Of a DNA stretch of 14,766 nt, positions 1 to 6,744 are shown in pieces. The stretch is from Comamonas thiooxydans (GTDB taxonomy: Bacteria; Pseudomonadota; Gammaproteobacteria; Burkholderiales; Burkholderiaceae_C): contig NZ_BBVD01000020.1 of the NCBI RefSeq assembly GCF_000964545.1, positions 1 through 14,766 on the forward strand, written 5' to 3'. The notes under the pieces are model-generated. The model searched no databases. It had not been told where the DNA came from and saw only the letters and a list, made by a program, of their open reading frames with translations. Position 1 is the stretch's first letter. Each line of letters opens with the position of its first letter. The position numbers and the translations under genes are program-made.

Positions 1-56
1 GATCAATCGGTATTCTTGATATTGCTTGCGCAGTAGTGGACATGGAAAGGATGAGC

Positions 57-803
57 ATGCAGCTGCAGGACATGTTGTATTCACAAGGCTTTGGCATTCG
101 CCGTGTCTGCTCCGGCTTGGTGCAGCAAGGCTGGGTGGAACTGTGGAACCCGCAGACTTCTGACTGGGAGAAGGTCCTGGATTCCACCCAGCAGGTGGAT
201 CCCGAAGGTCTGCGCTTCAAGGTGCAAGGCGTGGAGTGGGAGTATCACGAGCTGGGTTATGTGCTGCTGAACAAGCCTGCTGGCACCGAATGCTCGCAAA
301 AGCCATCGGCCTATCCCAGCATCTACACCTTGCTGCCAGCTCCGCTGCGTCAACGACCCAACAAAGGGGCGGTGCAAGGTGTTCAGGCGGTGGGGCGCCT
401 GGATCAGGATACGACGGGCATGCTGCTGCTCAGCGACGATGGCCAGTTCATCCACCGCATGTCGTCGCCCAAAAAGCATGTCTCCAAGGTTTATCGGGTG
501 ACTTGCAAGCATCCAGTGGATGCCAAGCAGATACAGCGGCTGCTGGATGGTGTCGTGCTCGATGATGATCCCAAGCCCGTCAAGGCAGCGGCCTGCGAGC
601 AGGTGGATAGCCATGTGCTGGATCTGACGCTGACCGAGGGCAAGTATCACCAGGTCAAGCGCATGATTGCGGCTGTGAGCAACCGGGTCGAAGGTCTGCA
701 TCGCAGAAGAATCGGCGGCATGGAGTTGCCCGCAGAGCTGGAGCCTGGCCAATGGCGCTGGCTTACGGCGGATGAGCTGGAATTGTTCAAGCCGGGCAAG
801 TAG
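57..803 (+). CDS. rsuA: 16S rRNA pseudouridine synthase, RsuA family
   Basis: Family role: isomerises a specific uridine of 16S rRNA (U516 in E. coli) to pseudouridine during 30S assembly, in the cytoplasm. Seen: an N-terminal S4-like RNA-binding segment (about residues 1-45, beginning MQLQDMLYSQGFGIRR), then the pseudouridine synthase fold. The catalytic motif GRLDQDTTG carries the presumed nucleophilic Asp at codon 402-404 (residue 116 from this start). A LLNKPAG motif precedes it and KYHQVKRM follows near the C-terminus, both typical of RsuA/RluB/RluE/RluF enzymes. The 248-aa length is near the RsuA norm. A longer frame opens at GTG 36 and has other in-frame ATGs at 42 and 51. ATG 57 is preferred because GGAAAGG (44-50) sits 6 nt upstream and the family usually begins at this point. 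Monocistronic as far as visible, ending at a hairpin terminator. Assignment to RsuA rather than RluE/RluF rests on overall resemblance. Confidence 0.9.
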   Translation: MQLQDMLYSQGFGIRRVCSGLVQQGWVELWNPQTSDWEKVLDSTQQVDPEGLRFKVQGVEWEYHELGYVLLNKPAGTECSQKPSAYPSIYTLLPAPLRQRPNKGAVQGVQAVGRLDQDTTGMLLLSDDGQFIHRMSSPKKHVSKVYRVTCKHPVDAKQIQRLLDGVVLDDDPKPVKAAACEQVDSHVLDLTLTEGKYHQVKRMIAAVSNRVEGLHRRRIGGMELPAELEPGQWRWLTADELELFKPGK

Positions 804-816
804 GGCAGAGAAAGAT

Positions 817-850
817 AAAAAGCCTGCTGGCTTGCGCCAGCAGGCTTTTT
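817..850. terminator. Bidirectional intrinsic terminator between convergent genes
   Basis: A perfect 14-bp inverted repeat: arm AAAAAGCCTGCTGG at 817-830, loop CTTGCG at 831-836, arm CCAGCAGGCTTTTT at 837-850. The GC-rich core is flanked by an A-run on the left and a T-run on the right, so it ends in a U-tract on either strand. It lies 14 nt after the rsuA stop and 19 nt beyond the nuclease stop, as expected for a terminator shared by two convergent genes. Confidence 0.93.
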
Positions 851-868
851 GATTGGGGACACGGTAAA

Positions 869-1759
869 TCAGTGTCTCTGCGCAGGGAGCATGGACGTCT
901 GCTGGAGCTTGCCCGAGGCTTGCAGCGCAGCGCCGGGCAGGAATTCGATGCCGGTGCGGCGCACCAGCTCCGTGTAGCTGATGGGCTCGGTGACACGGGC
1001 CGCATCATCATTGGCCTGCCAGTGCGCCCAGGCACGCTGGCTCTGAGCGTCATAAACCAGCTTGTAGAGAAAGCTGGGCACACGCACCTGGTTGTGGCCG
1101 ACGGAGGCTGCATTGGTATCAAAGACCGGGCCGGTGATGATGTAGACATCGCCCTGAGCCCGTTGCGCATAGCTGCGCGTGTCTTTTTCGATGCGGGCCC
1201 AGGGGCCGCCGTTCTGCTTGATGGACTGGGGCACCATATTGGCCAGCGAGAAGCTCTGGGCCATAGCCTGTGGGGTCGGCATGTCGCCAGCGGGAGCCAT
1301 GTGGCCGCGTGAGTAGCCGGAACGCTTGTAGTCGTCCAACTCGGCGCGTTCATCACGAGGCAGGCGGGCATCGCTGTAGAACTTGTTGGTGCGCTTTTCG
1401 TCGGCATCGGCGACCAGGGCCTTGTTCAGGCGTTGGGCGACGAAGACGGGCGTCTTGCTCTGGCCGCTGTGCAGCACGGCAAAAGCGTCATAGCACAGCG
1501 CACGCAGCTTGGGCTGATCGCTGAGCACGGGGGCCTTGCCATTGGCAAAGAACTGCGGGCATTGCTCAAAGCCCTGGGTGCTGCGCGTGGGATTGCTGAC
1601 CTGGATGAGCGATGCGGGGCTGGCCGCTGCCGAGGGGACAGGCATCCGGGCGGAGCAGGCCACACTGCCGATGGCCAGCATTGCGATGCCGGCATGGCGC
1701 AGCCATAGTGGGGATCGTGAGGAGAAAGAGGAGTGTGGTGCTGAAAAAGCGGAAGACAT
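869..1759 (-). CDS. DNA/RNA non-specific endonuclease (Serratia NucA/EndoG family), exported
   Basis: Family role: Mg-dependent, sequence-independent cleavage of DNA and RNA, usually extracytoplasmic. Seen (numbering from ATG 1757-1759, 296 aa): the active-site block SRGHMAPAGD with general-base His153, then SLANMVPQ with metal-ligand Asn174, then NGGPWARIE, whose Asn183 and Glu191 match the conserved N...E pair. The first motif has Ser where many relatives have Asp (DRGH). Cysteines 67 and 89 could form a disulfide, fitting an exported protein. The N-terminus has a basic/Ser-rich stretch, then a hydrophobic segment (AGIAMLAIGSVAC). The Cys there makes only a poor lipobox, so a normal signal peptide or membrane anchor is as likely. 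The start is uncertain: the frame continues upstream to a TTG at 1808-1810, and no good Shine-Dalgarno sequence precedes either start. Family call is firm; substrate and location are inferred. Confidence 0.85.
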   Translation of the reverse strand: MSSAFSAPHSSFSSRSPLWLRHAGIAMLAIGSVACSARMPVPSAAASPASLIQVSNPTRSTQGFEQCPQFFANGKAPVLSDQPKLRALCYDAFAVLHSGQSKTPVFVAQRLNKALVADADEKRTNKFYSDARLPRDERAELDDYKRSGYSRGHMAPAGDMPTPQAMAQSFSLANMVPQSIKQNGGPWARIEKDTRSYAQRAQGDVYIITGPVFDTNAASVGHNQVRVPSFLYKLVYDAQSQRAWAHWQANDDAARVTEPISYTELVRRTGIEFLPGAALQASGKLQQTSMLPAQRH

Positions 1760-1878
1760 GCGCGAAGAAGGCCGAGGAAGATGAAAAGAGTGCCAGCAGC
1801 CCAGGCGCAAGAGCGAGTCTGGCCGTCATCGAGGAGGAGTGATTGCTACTTGAATAAGAGCTGCTTGCGCAAGATTTG

Positions 1879-1914
1879 AAAGCTTTTCAAGGTGAAAGTT
1901 TCCTGAAAAGCTTT
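1879..1914. repeat. Inverted repeat in the nuclease upstream region
   Basis: The perfect 11-bp arms AAAGCTTTTCA (1879-1889) and TGAAAAGCTTT (1904-1914) flank a 14-nt spacer; an additional GG/CC pairing can form inside after a one-base bulge. It lies between the stop of the 255-aa hypothetical gene (1978, minus strand) and the nuclease start. It could terminate the upstream transcript, act as an operator, or form part of a dispersed intergenic element. No long U-tract follows on the minus strand, so the terminator reading is weak. Confidence 0.6.
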
Positions 1915-1932
1915 GTAATAAAGCGCTAAATG

Positions 1933-1947
1933 CTCATATTTTATGAG
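1933..1947. repeat. Small AT-rich palindrome
   Basis: CTCATA (1933-1938), TTT, TATGAG (1942-1947) is a perfect 6-bp dyad with a 3-nt centre, 30 nt beyond the stop codon of the hypothetical gene. On the minus strand its centre reads TAAAAT, a passable -10 element for the nuclease gene, but no clear -35 was seen. Function is unknown. Confidence 0.4.
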
Positions 1948-1977
1948 AGGTGGACTTTGCCACAGTCCTGTCCCTGC

Positions 1978-2745
1978 TTACGTCGCCAAGCTTCGGATCC
2001 CTGAGGGCGTTCCATGCATGAGCAGGATCTGCAGCGCGGCTTGGGTTTGCAGATGCAGCTGTTTGAGCGCCTCATCTTTCTGAGGCGGCAAAATGTACTG
2101 GCCCTGTGCGTTCCTGGCATAGGGCTTGCCCAGAATGTCGGCCATGTCGATCTGGTAGTAGCTGCGGTCGCCATACGGCCGCTTGCCGTCGATATAGGGC
2201 AAGGGCCAGATCGCCTGGCCGTCTTCCTCCTCGGCCAAGACATAAGGCAGGTCATCGGTACCGACTTCTCGCCACAGGGCGGCATGCAGCAGCGTCAGGT
2301 GTTCGGGACGAAAGTCGAAGCTGCTGTCTGGCGCCTGACCTGAGAAGTCGGGCGGCAAGGCATAGCGACCGGGCGCCAAGGTGGCGGTGGCCACAAACTG
2401 CGGCAGCCAAAGGCAGACCTCGGCCAGGAGCCTGGTGGCCAGAGCAGGATCGTGAATGCGCAGCACCTGCTGGGCCGTGTCGAGGGTGGACAGATCGCCG
2501 CCGAAGGGCTGCACAGGATTGAAGCCGGGTGCCCCAGACTCTACGGGCATCCACTGCACCCGCAGCAGGCGCATCAGCTGCAGATGCTGGGCGCTCAGCG
2601 GCGGCAGCGCCTGGCTGAAGACCATCTGGATCACGGCTCGACGTTCGGTACTGCCCTGACGCTTGCGCAGCCACGACCAACTCAAGGCGCCGGTTGCCGC
2701 AACTGCCAGGGTGGAGAGTGTGGAGATCAGCAGCCTGCGCTTCAT
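1978..2745 (-). CDS. Hypothetical membrane-anchored or exported protein, 255 aa
   Basis: I do not recognise this family. Seen: it starts MKRRLLISTLSTLAVAATGALSWSW, a basic N-terminus and one hydrophobic helix (about residues 5-26), followed at once by RKRQ. There is no obvious signal-peptidase site, so an uncleaved N-terminal anchor with a periplasmic body is plausible; the twin arginines are not in a full Tat motif. The remaining 225 residues are soluble and rich in Leu, Gln, Pro and aromatics. They include a polar-aromatic stretch (YIDGKRPYGDRSYYQIDMAD, about residues 188-207) that looks conserved in style. The C-terminal 50 residues are Gln/Leu rich and may be helical. It begins 12 nt after hslR and is probably the last gene of the tctD-tctE-hslR transcript. 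ATG 2743-2745 was chosen as it begins the hydrophobic segment; no strong Shine-Dalgarno precedes it. Codon use and GC resemble the neighbours. Confidence 0.75.
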   Translation of the reverse strand: MKRRLLISTLSTLAVAATGALSWSWLRKRQGSTERRAVIQMVFSQALPPLSAQHLQLMRLLRVQWMPVESGAPGFNPVQPFGGDLSTLDTAQQVLRIHDPALATRLLAEVCLWLPQFVATATLAPGRYALPPDFSGQAPDSSFDFRPEHLTLLHAALWREVGTDDLPYVLAEEEDGQAIWPLPYIDGKRPYGDRSYYQIDMADILGKPYARNAQGQYILPPQKDEALKQLHLQTQAALQILLMHGTPSGIRSLAT

Positions 2746-2757
2746 GCGCGAAGGTTT

Positions 2758-3195
2758 TCAGTCATCAATGGACGCGCTCCAGCGGTCGCCCCAGCCGCTG
2801 TTGTGCTGCACGCGGTCGATTTCGCGGCGGTCGCGCTTGGTGGGGCGGCCGGTGTGCTGGGCCGCCAGTGCTTCGGCGGGCTCAGGTGCCAGACGGCGCT
2901 GCTCGGCCAGCTGTTCGCGCTGGGCAATGCTTTGCGCCGTTTCCTGGTATAGCTGTTGGGCCACGGGTGCCGGGCCACGCATGCCGCTCAGCCCGCGCAC
3001 TATGACTTCCCTGGGAATATTGCCCTGGCGCAGGTGGATGTGGTCGCCCGGGCGGATTTCACGCGAGGCCTTGGCATTGGCGTTGTTGACCGTGACCCGG
3101 CCCTTGCCAATCTCCTCCACAGCCAGGCTGCGGGTCTTGTAGAACCGCGCGCACCACAGCCATTTGTCCAGACGCATGGATTCAGTTTCACTCAT
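2758..3195 (-). CDS. hslR: Heat shock protein 15, S4-domain RNA-binding protein
   Basis: Family role: Hsp15 binds free 50S subunits that still carry a nascent chain and helps recycle them after heat-induced translation failure; cytoplasmic. Seen (145 aa from ATG 3193-3195): the S4 motif begins almost at once, MRLDKWLWCARFYKTRSLA, and continues through GRVTVNNANAKASREIRPGD, the typical S4 fold. After a Gln/Glu/Ala-rich linker comes the C-terminal signature GRPTKRDRREIDR. Length is close to E. coli Hsp15 (133 aa). An upstream TTG at 3229-3231 would extend the protein by 12 residues and overlap the tctE stop as TTGA; ATG 3195 is preferred because the extra residues do not look like the family. 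It lies 32 nt after tctE and 12 nt before the hypothetical gene, so it is probably co-transcribed with them. Identification is strong. Confidence 0.9.
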   Translation of the reverse strand: MSETESMRLDKWLWCARFYKTRSLAVEEIGKGRVTVNNANAKASREIRPGDHIHLRQGNIPREVIVRGLSGMRGPAPVAQQLYQETAQSIAQREQLAEQRRLAPEPAEALAAQHTGRPTKRDRREIDRVQHNSGWGDRWSASIDD

Positions 3196-3227
3196 ATCGG
3201 TATTTTGCGGCGTGAAGGGATGGCGAT

Positions 3228-4703
3228 TCAAGTCAGAGCAGTATCCATGTCCTGGGCATCGCCATTGTGCAGGGGCAGTTGAATCAGTGCCTGCAGGCCA
3301 CGCACGCGGCCGAGTTCGTCGTGCAGGTTGCGCAGCTCGATCTGGCCGCCCAGGGTCTGCACGATCTCCTGGCAGATGGCCAGGCCCAGGCCCGAGCCGC
3401 TGCGCGTATTGCCCGCCGAAAAGGGCTGGAACAGTCGCTGAGCCAGTTCATCGTCGATGCCGCTGCCGCTGTCTTCGATACTCAGCTGCGCCATGCCGTC
3501 GTGCGCGCGCACATCGATCTGCAGACTTCCGTGCCTGGGGGTGTGGCGTATGGCGTTGTGCAGCAGGTTGCGGGTCAGCTCGCGCAGCATCCATTCATGG
3601 GCGGCCACGCAGCAGGCCTGGGTTTCGATGCCGAAGTCCATGTCGTGATCGGCAATCAGCGGCGACAGCTCCAGCGCCACGTCGCGCACGATATCGTCGA
3701 GCTGGGCGAGCATGGCGCTGCTCTGGTTGCTGTCTTCCTGGCGCAGCTGCTCGACCTTGGCCAGGGCCAGCATCTGATTGGCGACGCGGGTGGCGCGGTC
3801 CACCGTGTCGTCAATCTCGGCAAAGGCCTGGACCGGTGGAATATCGCCGCGCTTGGCTGACTGAACCTGAACCTTGAGCACGGCCAGCGGCGTGCGCAGC
3901 TGGTGCGAGGCGTCGCGCACAAAGCGCTTCTGATTGCTCAGCAGGCCTTGCAGGCGCTGCATGGTCTGGTTGGTGGCTTCCAGCAGGGGCTGGACTTCGC
4001 GCGGGACCTCGGGCGCAGCCAGCGGACTCAGATCCCCCTGGGCACGGCCTTGCAGGTCCTGGCTGAGCTGGCGTATGGGCTGGGTGGCGCGCTGCACCAC
4101 GATGATCACGATCAGGGCGACGACCAGCACCAGCAGGGCTTGACGAATCAATGTGTCACGCAGAATCTGCAAGGCCAGGGATTCGCGCAGTTCCAGGGTT
4201 TCGGCCACCTGGATCACGGCCATGCCGCGTCCGTTGGCGCTGGCAACCGGCTGCAGCAGCACGGCCACGCGCACGGGGTGACCGCGAAACTCGTCGTCGT
4301 AGAAGTCCACCAGCGCCGCATAGGGCGGGCGCTGCGGAATCCTGCCGTTCCAGACTGGCAGTTCCTCGAAGCCGGAGATCAACTGTCCATCCAGCGTGGA
4401 GACGCGGTAGAACATGCGGCTCTGGTTGTCAGCCTCGAAAATTTCCAGTGCCGAATAGGGAACGATGGCGCGCAACTGTGCCTGATCGTCGTATCCCGTG
4501 ACGCCGATTTGCTCGCTGATGCTTTTGGCCGAGGCCAGCAGGGTTCTGTCGTAAGCCGTGTGCAGCGATGCCAGGGTTTGCTGATAGAGGCTCCAGGCGT
4601 TGAGGGCAATCAGCGCCAGCACAGGCAGCAAGATGCCGGTGAGCAGCAGGCGCCGCAGCGACCAGGCCGTCTTGAGCCGCGCTTTGGCCGCAGCGGCTGT
4701 CAT
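3228..4703 (-). CDS. tctE: Sensor histidine kinase of the TctDE two-component system
   Basis: Family role: inner-membrane kinase that senses a carboxylate signal and phosphorylates TctD. Seen (491 aa): transmembrane helix 1 at about 19-39; a periplasmic domain of the TctE/2CSK_N type to about 185; helix 2 at about 187-204; a HAMP linker; an H-box (FVRDASHQLRTPLA) with phospho-accepting His267; an N-box (NLLHNAIRHTP) with Asn383; G1 DSGSG at 411-415; and G2 GSGLGLAI at 436-443. All key catalytic residues are present. Its ATG overlaps the tctD stop as ATGA (4700-4703), which suggests translational coupling. Divergent tctCBA next door is the classic arrangement for this kinase and supports the name over a generic QseC/PmrB-like kinase. 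The ligand cannot be told from sequence. Confidence 0.9.
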   Translation of the reverse strand: MTAAAAKARLKTAWSLRRLLLTGILLPVLALIALNAWSLYQQTLASLHTAYDRTLLASAKSISEQIGVTGYDDQAQLRAIVPYSALEIFEADNQSRMFYRVSTLDGQLISGFEELPVWNGRIPQRPPYAALVDFYDDEFRGHPVRVAVLLQPVASANGRGMAVIQVAETLELRESLALQILRDTLIRQALLVLVVALIVIIVVQRATQPIRQLSQDLQGRAQGDLSPLAAPEVPREVQPLLEATNQTMQRLQGLLSNQKRFVRDASHQLRTPLAVLKVQVQSAKRGDIPPVQAFAEIDDTVDRATRVANQMLALAKVEQLRQEDSNQSSAMLAQLDDIVRDVALELSPLIADHDMDFGIETQACCVAAHEWMLRELTRNLLHNAIRHTPRHGSLQIDVRAHDGMAQLSIEDSGSGIDDELAQRLFQPFSAGNTRSGSGLGLAICQEIVQTLGGQIELRNLHDELGRVRGLQALIQLPLHNGDAQDMDTALT

Positions 4704-5389
4704 GCGGCCGCCTCGGCCTTGACCAGATAGCCCAGTCCGCGCAGCGTGACCAGTTGCACGCCGGTGCCGCCCAGCTTTTTGCGCAGCCGGTAAGCCACGA
4801 CTTCCACGGCCTCGTATTGCACATCGACCTCGCCGGGGAAGACCAGACTGAACAGCCGCTCCTTGGTGACCGCATGGCCGGGGCGGGCCAGCAGCGCATG
4901 CATCATGGACAGCTCGCGCGGGGTCAGCTCCAGGACCTTGTCGTCGAGATAAATGGCGCCGCTTTCCTTTTCATAGCGCAATGCGCCCAGGGTGATAACT
5001 TCAGAGGCCGATCTGGGTGTGAAGCTATCCTGGCTGCGGCGCAGCAGGGCGCGCAGGCGTGCTTCCAGTTCGTCGAGGTCAAAGGGCTTGGCCAGATAGT
5101 CGTCGGCACCGGCGTTCAGCCCCATGACGCGGTCGCCCACGGTGCCACGTGCCGTCAGTATCAGTACCGGTGTGCGCAGGCCCAGGGCCCGGGCGCGCTC
5201 CAGCACCTGCAGGCCGTCGAGGCCGGGCAGGCTCAGGTCCAGCACCACGGCATCGGGTTCGCGGGTCTGCCAGTGAGCAAGGGCACTGGGGCCGTCGGCC
5301 GCCACATCCACATGCAGCCCGCGGCGCATCAGGGTGCGCTGCAGCGTGGTGCGCATGGCGGAATCATCTTCAACAAGCAGTAATTGCAT
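4700..5389 (-). CDS. tctD: OmpR-family response regulator TctD
   Basis: Family role: DNA-binding response regulator phosphorylated by TctE; relatives activate tctCBA expression. Seen (229 aa from ATG 5387-5389): a receiver domain with the acidic pair Asp8/Asp9 (LLLVEDD), phosphorylation site Asp51 (VVLDLSLPG), Thr79 (LILTARG) and Lys101 (YLAKPF); then an OmpR/PhoB winged helix at about 125-225 (LTPRELSMMHALL, VEVVAYRLRKKLG, TLRGLGYLV). The frame continues upstream to ATG 5399-5401 and TTG 5426-5428. The internal ATG is preferred because receiver domains begin right at the MxLLLVEDD strand. No strong Shine-Dalgarno precedes any candidate. It is transcribed divergently from tctC across about 147 nt that contain a marked dyad, a natural place for TctD to bind. 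Confidence 0.9.
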   Translation of the reverse strand: MQLLLVEDDSAMRTTLQRTLMRRGLHVDVAADGPSALAHWQTREPDAVVLDLSLPGLDGLQVLERARALGLRTPVLILTARGTVGDRVMGLNAGADDYLAKPFDLDELEARLRALLRRSQDSFTPRSASEVITLGALRYEKESGAIYLDDKVLELTPRELSMMHALLARPGHAVTKERLFSLVFPGEVDVQYEAVEVVAYRLRKKLGGTGVQLVTLRGLGYLVKAEAAA

Positions 5390-5472
5390 GGGGCCGAACA
5401 TAGCACTGCGCTGCGAATGCGAAGACAAGTCGTGAAACTACCGGGCTTGCTTAAGGGATAGCCCTAGGTGAT

Positions 5473-5502
5473 TGGACAGCCGTTTGACAGGCAGGCTGTC
5501 CA
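5473..5502. promoter_or_regulatory. Inverted-repeat operator candidate in the tctD-tctC divergent region
   Basis: Perfect 9-bp arms TGGACAGCC (5473-5481) and GGCTGTCCA (5494-5502) are separated by 12 nt. The spacer contains TTGACA (5484-5489), an exact sigma-70 -35 hexamer directed toward tctC. A second, smaller dyad with the same 12-nt spacing, GGGCT (5443-5447) and AGCCC (5460-5464), lies just upstream. The placement suits control of tctC, with TctD as the obvious candidate; alternatively the repeat may form an RNA hairpin. Binding is inferred only. Confidence 0.55.
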
Positions 5503-5511
5503 TGATTGCAT
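5484..5511 (+). promoter_or_regulatory. Possible sigma-70 promoter of tctCBA
   Basis: TTGACA at 5484-5489 is a perfect -35. The best -10 at suitable spacing is weak: TTGCAT at 5506-5511 after 16 nt. A strong -35 with a poor -10 fits an activator-dependent promoter. It would give a 5' leader of roughly 20 nt before the tctC start, leaving just the Shine-Dalgarno AAGGAG (5525-5530). Confidence 0.4.
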
Positions 5512-5536
5512 TCACCAACTACATAAGGAGTACATC

Positions 5537-6502
5537 ATGCGTCGTGATACGTTTCTGAAGTCTCTGGCAGCCCTGGCGGCGGCCGGTGCTTTGCCCCTGT
5601 CGGCCCAGGCAGCGGCAGCCATCAAGATGATGCTGCCCGCCAACCCTGGTGGCGGCTGGGACACGACAGGCCGTGCCCTGGGCAAGGCCTTGCAGGACGC
5701 AGGTGTAGCTTCTTCCGTCACCTATGACAACAAGGGTGGCGCTGCCGGCGCCATCGGTCTGGCCCAGTTCGTCAACGGCAGCAAGGGCGATCCCAATGCC
5801 ATGATGGTCATGGGCGCCGTGATGCTGGGCGGCATCATTACCGGCAAGCCTCCCGTCAACCTGAGCCAGGCCACGCCTTTGGCGCGCCTGACCAGCGAGT
5901 ACAACGTGTTTGTGCTGCCCGCCAATTCGCCCTACAAGAACATGGCGGAAGTGGTGGCCCAGCTCAAGAAGGACCCTGGCTCCATCAAGTGGGGCGGTGG
6001 CTCGCGCGGCTCCACCGAACACATTGCTGCGGCCATGATCGCCCGTGAAGTGGGTGTGGACCCAGCCAAGATCAACTACGTGGCTTTCCGTGGGGGCGGC
6101 GAGGCCATCTCCGCCATTCTGGGCGGCAACGTCACCGTGGGCGGCAGCGGCTTCAGCGAGTTTGCGGAATACATCGCAACCGGCAAGATGAAGCCCATCG
6201 GCGTGACTTCGGCTCAACGCCTCAAGGGTGCGGCCTCCAGCATTCCCACGCTCAAGGAGCAGGGCATCAATGTGGAAATCGGCAACTGGCGCGGTGTGTA
6301 TGGCGCGCCCGGCATTTCCAAGGCCCAGCGCGACGAACTGGTCGCCCAGATCGAAAAAGCCACCAAGAGCAAGGCCTGGGCCGAAGCGCTGCAGAAGAAC
6401 GACTGGACACCTGCCTGGCTGGGCGGCGATGCCTTTGGCAAGTTCGTGGATGACGAGTTCGCCAGCCTGCGCGCCACCATGGCCAAGTCCGGCATGATCT
6501 GA
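5537..6502 (+). CDS. tctC: Tripartite tricarboxylate transporter periplasmic binding protein (TctC/Bug family)
   Basis: Family role: captures a carboxylate in the periplasm and delivers it to TctAB. Seen (321 aa, typical): signal peptide of about 25 residues (MRRDTFLKSLAALAAAG..., likely cleaved after AQA). The RRDTFLK start resembles a Tat motif with one extra residue, so Sec or Tat export is possible. The mature protein opens with IKMMLPANPGGGWDTTGRAL. The GGGWD form is characteristic of true TctC-type binding proteins, where most other Bug proteins have PGGxxD. Further typical blocks are NKGGAAGAIG, KWGGGSRGSTEH and the C-terminal NWRGVYGAPG. ATG 5537 was chosen because AAGGAG lies 6 nt upstream and the signal peptide starts there; the frame runs up to 5468 without a better site. 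It is the first gene of tctCBA. The substrate (citrate, another tricarboxylate, or an aromatic acid) is not determinable. Confidence 0.92.
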   Translation: MRRDTFLKSLAALAAAGALPLSAQAAAAIKMMLPANPGGGWDTTGRALGKALQDAGVASSVTYDNKGGAAGAIGLAQFVNGSKGDPNAMMVMGAVMLGGIITGKPPVNLSQATPLARLTSEYNVFVLPANSPYKNMAEVVAQLKKDPGSIKWGGGSRGSTEHIAAAMIAREVGVDPAKINYVAFRGGGEAISAILGGNVTVGGSGFSEFAEYIATGKMKPIGVTSAQRLKGAASSIPTLKEQGINVEIGNWRGVYGAPGISKAQRDELVAQIEKATKSKAWAEALQKNDWTPAWLGGDAFGKFVDDEFASLRATMAKSGMI

Positions 6503-6510
6503 TGATCACC

Positions 6511-6535
6511 AGGCCGCTGCGTTCTGCAGCGGCCT
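6511..6535 (+). other. Stem-loop 1 in the tctC-tctB gap
   Basis: A perfect 10-bp stem AGGCCGCTGC (6511-6520) / GCAGCGGCCT (6526-6535) with a 5-nt loop GTTCT starts 8 nt after the tctC stop. No U-tract follows, so it is not a standard terminator. In operons that begin with a binding protein, such hairpins commonly protect the 3' end of the abundant upstream message or partly terminate it. Confidence 0.7.
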
Positions 6536-6567
6536 CTGGCGCGTGAACATGCTCCAGGGACATGGTA

Positions 6568-6590
6568 CAGGGCTGGCGACTTCAGCCCTG
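6568..6590 (+). other. Stem-loop 2 in the tctC-tctB gap
   Basis: A perfect 8-bp stem CAGGGCTG (6568-6575) / CAGCCCTG (6583-6590) with a 7-nt loop. An outer GGACA (6558-6562) / TGTCC (6600-6604) pairing could extend it across an internal loop. No U-tract follows. Together with stem-loop 1 it makes most of the 242-nt gap potentially structured; the rest of the gap shows nothing recognisable. Confidence 0.6.
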
Positions 6591-6744
6591 ATCGCGTTGT
6601 GTCCTGCTGTTTTCCCCCGCACTGATTGATGGCCTGCCCCTGACGGCGCAAGCCAGGGTTTGTGCAACCCCATGATGCCGTGAGAGCTGCTGGCAAGTTT
6701 GCTCTGACGGGTTCCGAAAACCATTGAAATCAAACACATTCATC

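Noticed and set aside
1..56. GTG start at 36 for the pseudouridine synthase
   Set aside because: The extra seven residues contain the Shine-Dalgarno of the ATG at 57 and do not match the usual start of the family.
3903..4730. 275-codon plus-strand frame opposite tctE
   Set aside because: Low-complexity His/Gln/Gly-rich translation opposite a complete histidine kinase.
5473..5487. Possible sigma-54 promoter before tctC (TGGACAG-N4-TTGAC)
   Set aside because: The invariant -12 GC is GA here, and TctD is an OmpR-type regulator that works with sigma-70; the match is fortuitous.
6511..6535. Reading stem-loop 1 after tctC as a full terminator
   Set aside because: No U-tract follows the stem, and tctB and tctA downstream have no clear promoter of their own.
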